Shown here piece after piece: positions 55,871-64,000 of a DNA stretch of 64,000 bases (position 1 is the first letter of the stretch; each line of letters begins with the position of its first letter). The notes below the pieces were generated by a model. It ran no database searches, was not told the DNA's origin, and saw only the letters and a program-made list of their open reading frames with translations. The stretch covers positions 1,116,001 to 1,180,000 of the forward strand of contig WWBZ02000073.1 in the NCBI GenBank assembly GCA_011503125.2, read 5' to 3'. Source of the stretch: Botryosphaeria dothidea. Lineage: Eukaryota > Ascomycota > Dothideomycetes > Botryosphaeriales > Botryosphaeriaceae. Both the position numbers and the translations under genes were made by a program.

Positions 55871-57380
55871 GGATGCAGCACCCATCCGTAGGCGCTGTTA
55901 AGGACGGGAGATCATGAAATAACGAGTCCGCGACAACACCCAGAAAGGGACTCATGTTCGAAGAAAGAAAGCCACCGGCGACCCGGCGGTGATGCTGTGC
56001 CGGGTGGCTTGATTATCCGAGAGCTGTAAGCAGGGATGGGCTGGCCTTGTCCGCTCGGCTCCAGGTGCTGCTTTGCTAGCCCCGCCGTCACTTCCCCCTG
56101 CTAGCCCGGCCTCAAAGTGATGACGACCAGCTATCTCGACCCTGCGGAGGAGCGATCGCGCGCGTGCCCGCTCTCTGCTGATGCGAACTGCGCTCGTGGC
56201 CGGGGAACGGTGATGGAGGAGGCGAAGTGCATGGTTTCGCCACGGCTGAGGAACGCGCTTTCTTCAGATGGGGAGTGAGCCTGGGAGAGGGAAAAAGCCT
56301 TGCCGTTGCGCGTCGTCTTGACCTTTTCTGGCGTTGGTTGCTCGTGCGTAATTGGAGCGCGAAGGAGGCGCGCAGCATGTGCCACCGCCGTCCTTCCCGC
56401 TGCCTGCTCAGACCGGACCGCGCATGCGCACACCTTAGACCTTGCTTTCTAGCTCTCAGCTGAGCCATCGCCCACGCCATCATCCGGTCCATGACTCAAT
56501 GCCGTCATGGCGTACGAAGCCGGTTTCGGAAAGCATTTTCAGAAGTATCGCTGCGCGCAACGATCGGGAATAGAGCGATGGTGTTCAAACATTTGTCTTG
56601 TCTTGTGCGGAGAGCGTCTTTGAGCTGAACCTGGAAAGCTTAAAAACAGAGCAGCTTCCGAACGAACCCAAAGGCAAATCAAAAGCTTAAAACACTAAAA
56701 AGGAAACGCCTGCTCCAGACTGAAAGAAGAAAGGATGGGAGAAGAAGAGAGAGGATTGTGCCTGCCATTCCCACCTACTCTTTTTTGTTCCCTGCACCAA
56801 CCCAGGACTCCATGACCCATGAATCCGAAACGATATGCTTGCTTCCCATGTCCGTGCTGTCTGCCTTCCGCTGTCCCGAACTTCCCGACTCCGGATATCC
56901 CAAGAAAAAAAGCGAATGCAAATGCAAATGCTCACAAAAACCCAATGATCGTTTTCCAGCAGAAAAAATGAATCCCGCTCAAATATGCCGCTTGCAGTTG
57001 CTCGTATGCTTTCGTGACGCAGAAAAATAAAAGATCCGTAAAAAGAAACCAGAAACAAGTGATCCTCTGTGCGCTGCTCCATCAGGCACGACGCTGAGTC
57101 AACCTGTGTTTGAAAGCGCGACCATCAATGCTCCTTGACGTGCCGATAACCGCACGTCGCATTCGGTCGGTATGACTCCGAGTGGCCGAGCAACCGCAGG
57201 GTTTATCGGCGCAGTTTTGGTGTGGTCGTCGCAAAATTATGCTCTCAAACATCCGAAGAGCGGCCAAGGTCCAAGTGAGCTTTGACCGTCCCAAGCAAAA
57301 GGGCAGAGACGCTTCGACGCCCAATCCGTAGGGTTCCGCATAACAGCCTTTGCTCTACGGCCACATCCTACTTTCGGCGG

Positions 57381-57656
57381 CTAGAAACGGTGGTAGCGGT
57401 GGTGGGCGTTGCAAGAGTCATCGACGACACTTGAAAGACTCGAGTAACCGGAGTCGGGGTGGAGCTGGCTGGCCGATATGGGACTTGACGCGACTCCTAG
57501 GCTGTAGTTGGTGTGGACGTTGCAGGCGTAACCAACGAGGACCGTCTTCTCTTGAACACTGTGGCCATACTGTCCGTATTGCGCACACGGGTCAATGGCG
57601 TGCTTGTGGTACAGACAACGGCAAACAGCGTAACGCTCGACAACTTGGTAGCACAT
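57381..57656 (-). CDS. Small Cys/His-rich conserved fungal protein, 91 aa
   Basis: A single exon. The ATG at 57656 is preferred over 57746 because conservation, as I recall it, begins at MCYQVVERY. The first 50 residues hold a regular Cys/His pattern: MCYQVVERYAVCRCLYHKHA, IDPCAQYGQYGHSVQEKT, VLVGYACNVH. This looks like a small zinc-binding or disulfide module, with a Ser-rich tail. Related short proteins starting MCYQ.VERY occur widely in filamentous ascomycetes, to my memory without a known role. A consensus TATAAAA lies 200 bp upstream on the same strand, supporting a real transcript. No signal peptide, so probably intracellular. Confidence 0.65.
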   Translation of the reverse strand: MCYQVVERYAVCRCLYHKHAIDPCAQYGQYGHSVQEKTVLVGYACNVHTNYSLGVASSPISASQLHPDSGYSSLSSVVDDSCNAHHRYHRF

Positions 57657-57854
57657 CCTGGCGGATAGAGAGAAGAGGCAAGGAAGGTAAAGCAGGATGA
57701 GTTGACGGTAAGAGTAGAGACGGTAAGAGAGGCAGCTCCGGGTCAAAGCTGAGGAACGGAGTGAGGAAGCGTAGAAAGCAGAGAACTGACGAAGAAGCTC
57801 TGAATGGGCTGTTCTGGTGGTCAGGATGGCCTGCTCTCCGGTCAGGCAGCGGGC

Positions 57855-57861
57855 TTTTATA
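57855..57861 (-). promoter_or_regulatory. TATA box of the small Cys/His-rich gene
   Basis: CTATAAAAG on the minus strand, about 200 bp before the ATG at 57656; a start about 30 bp downstream leaves a leader near 165 bases. Confidence 0.6.
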
Positions 57862-58066
57862 GCGGGTGTTAGCTGTTCTGACGGGCAATGATGATGAGGA
57901 GGCTCTCTCGACTTTCAGCAGCCCTACGGTGTGCATAATGCAGGTCGGCGGCAGGCAGCGAGATGGGGAGAGGTCAGTTACAAGGGAAGGAATAAGAGCA
58001 GTCAGCACAGATGCTTAGATAGGGCTGCATGTCGCGTTAGCACCGCCTAGCAGCGGTCCCAATCAT

Positions 58067-58086
58067 GGGGGGGGGGGGGGGGGGGG
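58067..58086 (+). repeat. Homopolymer of 20 G
   Basis: An uninterrupted G run following AATCAT. Such tracts are rare and unstable; the true length may differ because polymerases and sequencers slip here. Confidence 0.9.
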
Positions 58087-58216
58087 TGGAGCGGGCGTTC
58101 GGTTACACGACGAATGCCGGCGATGGAGAGGCTCTCAGTCTTCAGCTTGAGCCAGATCCGCGACCAGCATCCCTACCGCGGCTCTGGTCTTTGACACCAA
58201 CGGGGCGGACGGCGGC

Positions 58217-58240
58217 GGGCATGGGGGCGGGCATGGGGGC
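58217..58240 (+). repeat. G-rich 12-bp tandem repeat
   Basis: Two perfect copies of GGGCATGGGGGC followed by GGGCGGCGGGCATG. With repeated G runs this stretch could form a G-quadruplex. Confidence 0.8.
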
Positions 58241-60320
58241 GGGCGGCGGGCATGTGTGGTGAGCGGCAGGGCCGGGGGGCTCGCCCTCGCACACCACGAC
58301 GACGATGACTACTGCCAATGGCGGTGACGCGAAGCAGGTACAGATGGACCAGAATGCCGTGGTCAGCCACGCCTCTGCCGGGCTGGAAAACGAAACCTGG
58401 AATGGCGACGGAGCTTTGCGGCGCAGTGGCTGATGGTTACGTGAGAGCAGAGCAGCAAGCGTTAATAATCGCAGGTCGTGCGAGCGATGGGCAGGTGCGC
58501 ACGTTGACTCCGGATCGTGACTCGCCGGGGGCCCGTCATGTGTGCGGTAAGCCTTGACCTTGACTACGGACGGGGAGGAGAGGGAAAGAAGTTCGCTGCT
58601 CGCTTGCTCGGCCCAGAGCTCCAAGACCAAGCACTTGCGGCAGCTAAAAAAAGACGCTGCTACCTACTCTTCGGAACATGTCACCACTGTGCTGACTGCT
58701 TGCTTGCCTGCGCCAGCGCCCGTTGCATCCTTTCCCAAGATCTCGGCCCCACCCCAGCGCCCCAGCCCTCCGCCAGCCCGCGAAGGGAAGCGCCATCCGC
58801 GCGCTCGCGAATGGCTCTCACAGAGGTCAGATTAGGTCCGCTGCTACGGGCAGTCGAGGCATTCGCCCGCATGGCTTCGTCACCGGTAGTGCAGAACACT
58901 GGCGTCCGGATAATCTTCACGACGTTGAATTTGTTGCAGGCCGTCACCGCTGAATTGCGATGCTGAAACACGCTGAAGGGCAGCGCCAGAGCCGCAATTG
59001 CGCTCATGGGCCAGGGGGCAGGCGCGAGGGCATGCGCGAGGGGACGGGGGCAGGCGCGGGCGGGCAGCAAACAACACCTGCGTGGCTGCGGCGTGGCGAG
59101 CATCACTGGAAGCGGAAGGATCGTGCACAGTGTGGGATGGGCGCTGCTCCACGATTTACGCGGCCACACTTCCTACTGGCTCCAGCTGAGCCATGCGGCT
59201 CAAACCGTGCAGACGTCACCGTGTGGTTGCTCATCCCCTCCTCCGCCTCTCTGTGCGGAGCCGGAGTCCACCGCAACTAACAAATCATCCCGCCGCCCCT
59301 TCTCGCCCACCTGCTGCAGGCTGCGCTCAGCCCGCATCCCGCTATAGGGACACCGACTCCCGGGGCGGTCTGGCACAACCCGCTGCTCTCCGTCCTTGCT
59401 CTCGTGACGAGTCGAAAACAGAACACCTAGGTGGGGGCTGACATTGTTTCCAATGCTGACTTCAACCTCTAGCAGCGCATAATGACATATGATAAGCTTA
59501 GGATCCTCGAATCAATAGGTCCACGTCGACTCGGCCAGCCCGATTTGAGAAAGTTATAAATCTCCCGGACGAAGGAAACTGCGCCCTATGACACGCGGTG
59601 TATATCACCTTCGCCAGGGCTCCTCCCGCACGCACACGCGCGTTCTGGGCTCAAGCCTTCTCTCCCATACAATCGGAACACGGCGGTTCTATACCGCAGC
59701 AGCACCAATGCTGACATGCTTTGCCGGCGGTGAAAGTATACGCTACTTCGAGCGTCTTCCGCCACACTCCGTCCATTGTGACAGCCCTTTCTTTTTTTTT
59801 CACGATGCTCGTCCGGAAAGTCTCCTTCTGTCCCGACTGTGGCAAACACATGCGTGTTCACGAGGCGGTGGCGCAAGCAAAATGACGGAGAGGTGCATGT
59901 CGGAAAGATCGATTGACCTGAATCGACATTATCAAGACAGTCTGCTGAGAGAAATCTATGCGAACACATCATTCCCGAATATCCGTTAAAGACGTCATGG
60001 GAGAGAAGTCAAGAGAAAGCTCATGAAAGGAAATGGGGGAGTCGAGTAAGCCGCAAATCCGGAGCCGAACGAAAGAAAATATGTACCGTCCAATGATCCA
60101 AGGCACCAGTCTTCATGCCTGCGCGTACGCGTAACCGTCCATCAAAAACACCACGAGCCACCCTATCCAAAAGTCTGCCGGTTGCGCAGTAGAATCGAAG
60201 TGTCGTTTCAAATCTTGTTCCAGACTCCAAGCCAATATATGCCAGCGCTAAGACCAAAAAGAAACGAAGACCGTATTAGACAGTACGAATAGCGTCAGTT
60301 GTCTGAACATCATTAACAAT

Positions 60321-62448
60321 TTAAGAAAAGTCTTCCTCAATCGGGCTCTTCGCCTGCTGTCCACGAGCAGACATCGAGTGGAACTCATCCGAGCTCCTCG
60401 ACTTCTCTTGCTTCCTTTGCGCGTCCTCGCCGTCGAGAGTCCGGATCACGCTCATACGCTTATTCATTGCGTCGATCCCGTCATCAGAGGAGAATGAATC
60501 CCGGGAGCTGACGGTCGAGGCACTGTCCATTGTGCTGACCGAAGGGTGCTCAGAAGATGATGGCGGTGAGCGGGGAGACATGCTATCGCGAGAGCCGGCG
60601 CCGTTGTAAGGTTCAGCATTGATGATGAGAGGACCTTTCCGGTTTCGGATAGGGTTACGCGGCGGGATCCTCGGGGGAGTCGGCTTCTTCACTGTTACAA
60701 GCCTTGCACGAATGGCCTGCGGCGTGGCTGCCTGACGAACTTGGTGTACGATGGGCTCCTCGACAGCAACGTTCTCATAGTCATATGTTGAGAACCTGGC
60801 AAAGTTGGGGGCTTGTGCGCCTTCGGTGGTCTCGGACTTCTTCTCGAGCTCTTCAACATCAGCCTTCGCAGCGGGGGCCGATTTCTCCTCATCATCATCA
60901 ACCGCCAATCTGATGTGAATCTCCTCCGCCTGTGTGCCTTCATCTTTCTCTTCCGCCTTCTGGTTCTCCTCTTTTTTCTCCATCTCCTTCTCATCCTCTT
61001 TCGCCTCCTCTTTAATACTCTTCATTGAAGCAGCATTGGAACTTGCCCTAGATACTGGGAATTGCGTGCTAGTTTCGACTTTGGCGACTTCGTTCTCAGG
61101 AATCTCTGCCATTGGTGAACGGTTCTCGGATTCCGATGCTCGCCGGCCATTGGTGTTGGGCGGGTCGAGATCAGTCTGAATGCCCATGTCGACAGTTTGC
61201 GTGGCCCTGTCAGTCATGTTGCTGAGCGTGCTGGTTCTCCAGCTGCTTCTCCTGCTAACAGACTTGCTGTCCCTGTAGCTGCTCCGATCCATGCTCCTTC
61301 TACTAAATGTGCTGTAAATCGGGCTTGCCGGGCTCGGGTTGAATTCGAAAGCCTCGCTGGTTGGCCGCTTGCCCGTGCCTGCCTCAACGATGTGAAACCC
61401 TTGTTTCTCAAGTGCGAGCACTCCGTACGGATCCGGATCCATTTTATCCGGAACACCAAATTTGTGCCCATCTGACTCAATCTCGAAATCTCCGGGTGGC
61501 GGCTCGTTCGTAAGCAGGCTTTGGTCAACGTCGGTATCGCCTTGTGCTGCCTTGATGGTTTCCATCAAAGCGCGGATCTCGGGTGGTCGGTGCCGTACTC
61601 TCCCAGCAAGGATATCCGCAACCTCCAATTGTTCTCCATAGAACCTCTCATTCTCGTCCGTTCTTTCTATTACCACTGTCCCATCTATTTGGACACCAGC
61701 GTAGAAGCCTCTTGACTTCATGTAGGTAAATATGGGCGCCTGTCTCTTGTGCACTTCTGACTCGATGATGCCACCAACGCCGACCGGACCGGCGACGGCG
61801 CTGATTTCGCCTCCAACTGTGCATCGAACTTTGGAAAATGCCTCCAATGCCTTTTCAGTGTTGATTACAACGACGCAGTCGTAAATGTCGACGCCGACGA
61901 GGAATCCAAGGCCGGCCGTGTGTAGCATGATGCCGGAGGGCGGCGACCACGAGCCATCTTCGGTGCGTCCGACGAGAATACCGCTTCCGCCAGCGCCGGA
62001 CACCCAGAGACCACTGCGCATTGTCGTGAAGATGGCGAGCCCGACGGCATTGCGGATAACCTTAGGCAACCAGGCGTCAGCATTGGCCGCGCCACCGCAG
62101 AAAAACAACAATGCAAGGCTGCGCATACCTCAGACGGGATCTTCTTGAGCACCTTTTGCTTCTGCTTGGGGCCATCGAGTGTCGATAGCACCTCTTCTTC
62201 GTAGAAACCGTCATCTGCGAGCGGTGGTTAGCGCGCTGCTCCGCGAAGTTCCGCAAGGGATGCTGCTCACTGCAAAAGCTGCGCAGGATGCGCGCAGCCT
62301 TGTCGCTCTCTTTGTCGAGTGTCGTGGGCCAAAAGGCCTCTGAACCAAGCCTGTTGGACAGCCTGTTGACCGGGGCGCCCAGCTTGTCTGCCCACGACCA
62401 CAGCTTGTCGAAGCCGGTTTTGCTGTTGTGCTTGGTGCGTTGCCACAT
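60321..62448 (-). CDS. SYLF-domain (Ysc84/SH3YL1-like) lipid-binding protein
   Basis: Three exons, 62448-62271, 62214-62129 and 62060-60321 (introns 56 and 68 bp), give 667 residues. The SYLF domain (about 40-270) binds phosphoinositides and actin; it is seen as RILRSFCNDGFYEEEVLSTL, VIRNAVGLAIFTTMRSGLWV, SGAGGSGILVGR, and GFLVGVDIYDCVVVINTEKA, then GGEISAVAGPVGVGGIIESE. Yeast Ysc84/Lsb3 act at endocytic actin patches. Here the usual C-terminal SH3 domain is absent; instead there is an acidic Lys/Glu region and a Pro-rich stretch (KPTPPRIPPRNPIRNRKGP) that could itself bind SH3 partners, plus Ser-rich tails. The start MWQRTKHNSKTGFDKLWSWA matches the family beginning. Confidence 0.88.
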
Positions 62449-63552
62449 GTTGGGCAGGGCCTGGAGCGGCCGTTCGGAATGCCGTGCAGCAGCTATAGAG
62501 GGCGGGCGGGGGCTCTCGAGATATACATTAAAGGGTTGGGGAACACAAGCACAGGGCTTTGGGCGAGAAGGATGGGAGCGAGGGCAATGGGTTGTACAGA
62601 GAATGCGGGACAGCTGCAGCTTGCTGGGATGGCATGGCTCCAACGCCTGACTGGACGCTTGCGAACACCCTTCGAGAGCCGCCTCGCTGACGTAGACGTT
62701 ACCGCGGACCGTGAGCCTTCGAGTTGATCAACGCGATCCTCGTGCTCGCCAGCAACACCTCTCGCCTTATTATAAATGAGCCCCCCTGCGGGCAGCAGCG
62801 ACCACGCGCCGAAATGGGCCACGCAGTGGCCGACAGACGCTGTCGCGGACAGCAGCGCAGGGCGTCACAGACGCTTCGCTGGCCATGACCGCATCAGGAG
62901 CAGCAGCAGCCTGCAGCGATCATCCTGGCCACAGCCGTTCAGGCCCTTGGGCCCAGCTGACTTCGCCCATTCCGGAGCGCCCAAGCCTCCGTGCTCTCGC
63001 TTCGACGCCCATCGGACGCCGCCAGGCAGGGTCCGCAGAAGGGCCGTGCCTGAGCCAGCCATTTTTTCTGCCATCGCGCCCGAGTCTTGTCCATCATCAC
63101 CAGCAAGCGTTGCAGATCAGGCCGCAAGAATTTTCTCTCAACATTCTCGAACGCCAGCGCGTGCCGGGACGTGGAGCGCGTCGAGATCTCAAATCCCCAT
63201 GCGCTGTGTGAGCCGAACCTTATCCCGGCACACCCGCGAGCCTCTCAAAAAGCAACGGCGAGCCAAAGCGCAGTGCATGCCGACATGCCCTCATGCACCC
63301 TCAGCCGAGCGGGTCGAGCAAGCTGAAACACATCCGAGATGCAGCAGCCACGAGCTAATATGAGCAGGACGGTCCGGAACGTCAGGCTGTCCTCAGACGC
63401 TTCGGTGGAAATTTGGCAAACAAAAAGCAACCCACGCTGCGCGCCGCAACTGGCCGGTCGGTCTGCGCTGCCCCTGCCGCGCCGTTGATATTGAGCACCC
63501 CTCTCACATGTACCCTCACTCGCCGGTGGACAGACGGCCCTCTTTTGCTTTC

Positions 63553-63576
63553 CAATATCGCAATATCGCAATATCG
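63553..63576 (+). repeat. 8-bp tandem repeat
   Basis: Three perfect copies of CAATATCG in otherwise GC-rich DNA. Confidence 0.85.
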
Positions 63577-63945
63577 CATGGGCCCGCACACGAGAGCCAC
63601 CGAAAAAGTCACCTTGGCCCACAGCAGCCCGTCAGGCCTTCCGAGACAGCCCGTCTACTGAAACCGCATGTAGTTACGTGTACGACGGATGGCGATGCTC
63701 TCGGCTGCGGAGAGAATCCGGGGCGACCGCCCGAGTCAAGACCTCTCCTAAATCTCGGCCCTCTTGAGTCGCAAGATGCGCCTGGGCCCTGGCGATATGC
63801 GGAGAGCGGAGCGTTGCCGAAGCCACTGAGCCATCGCTCTGGATCCGAGTCCACGGTAGGGCCCTGAAGCTGGAGCGGCTGTTTGGATGTTTGGCTGTGA
63901 CGCTGCTGCTGTGCGCCGTCGAGCACCTAGAAAGACACACAGGCA

Positions 63946-63953
63946 TGACGTCA
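63946..63953. promoter_or_regulatory. ATF/CREB-type site
   Basis: TGACGTCA, the perfect palindromic CRE core bound by fungal bZIP proteins such as AtfA. It is near the window edge, so the gene it might serve is unknown. Confidence 0.35.
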
Positions 63954-64000
63954 GTCTATCAACGCCTGTCGGGCCTGAGGAGATCCTTATCTCGAAGCTA

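Larger units (their letters stand above)
51531..57380. other. Large convergent gene-poor region
   Basis: 5.85 kb without a gene I can support. It contains the CBM48 3' UTR, repeat copies at 53229-53345 and 55695-55870, a possible coding relic at 53524-53703, short CTG/CAG-type runs near 52688 and 54990, and a GC-rich part (54650-55560) that is open on both strands. Confidence 0.6.
57657..60320. other. Intergenic: upstream of the small Cys/His gene, G-rich repeats
   Basis: 2.7 kb. It contains a TATA box (57855-57861, minus), a 20-G homopolymer (58067-58086), G-rich 12-bp repeats (58217-58240) and GC-rich DNA open in many frames. The 133-codon frame at 59588-59989 is not supported. Confidence 0.6.
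62449..64000. other. Upstream region of the SYLF gene to the window edge
   Basis: 1.55 kb. A TATA-like TTATAATAAGG on the minus strand near 62766-62776 could serve the SYLF gene. There is an 8-bp tandem repeat at 63553-63576 and a CRE-type site at 63946. Open frames overlap on both strands; no gene is supported. Confidence 0.55.

Noticed and set aside
59588..59989. 133-codon plus-strand frame preceded by TTATAAATC
   Set aside because: The TATA-like element sits only about 30 bp before the ATG, an antisense frame of similar length overlaps, and the sequence has no recognisable family.
63945..64000. Possible start codon of a gene leaving the right edge (MTSVYQRLSGLRRSLSRS)
   Set aside because: Only 18 codons are visible and the ATG overlaps a CRE-type palindrome; nothing confirms coding.

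Overview
The window reads as nuclear DNA of a filamentous ascomycete (Pezizomycotina; Dothideomycetes is my guess from protein wording, not proven). The evidence is short GT-AG introns (mostly 47-92 bp) with CTAAC/CTGAC-type branch points, fungal-only families (GH64 glucanase, CE5 esterase, Sfr1/Mei5, Ino4-type bHLH, Ysc84/SYLF) and no operons. I can support 19 protein genes; 14 lie on the minus strand. No rRNA, convincing tRNA, CRISPR array or intact transposon was found. Exon maps were worked out by hand from splice motifs, reading frame and remembered family alignments; no transcript data or database search was available.

Layout, left to right: ATG2 (minus, running off the left edge) diverges from an ADGF/CECR1-type adenosine deaminase. 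Next come a small secreted orphan, a Csn12-like PCI protein divergent from ribosomal protein eL20, and an enoyl-CoA hydratase/isomerase. A GH64 beta-1,3-glucanase, a nuclear-looking protein with an HhH-GPD-like pattern and a Munc13/Ync13-type C2 protein follow. An Ino4-like bHLH factor converges on an ELL-type elongation factor. Then come a CE5 acetylxylan esterase/cutinase, the APC/C-type E2 (Ubc11/UBE2C), a large sterol glucosyltransferase-like protein, an amino-acid/choline-type permease, Sfr1/Mei5, a CBM48 protein, a small Cys/His-rich protein and a SYLF-domain protein.

The genes are mostly housekeeping and do not form one pathway. Several touch membranes and autophagy (ATG2, the sterol glucosyltransferase, Munc13-like, SYLF). 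Others touch transcription and cell cycle (ELL, Ino4, Csn12, Ubc11, Sfr1) or wall polysaccharides (GH64, CE5). The gene-poor stretches (33.3-37.1 kb, 51.5-57.4 kb, 57.7-60.3 kb) hold a degenerate dispersed repeat seen in five same-strand copies, G-rich and simple repeats, and one possible coding relic.

The most interesting candidate is the 1357-residue sterol glucosyltransferase-like protein (39277-43679). Behind its catalytic domains it carries a Gly-rich segment resembling the C-terminal motifs of VPS13/ATG2 lipid-transfer proteins, then four to six ubiquitin-interacting-motif-like helices. This suggests a ubiquitin-guided, membrane-binding sterol glycosylation factor. Because Atg26, a related enzyme, acts in pexophagy in some fungi, a role in selective autophagy is a reasonable hypothesis. 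It remains inference.
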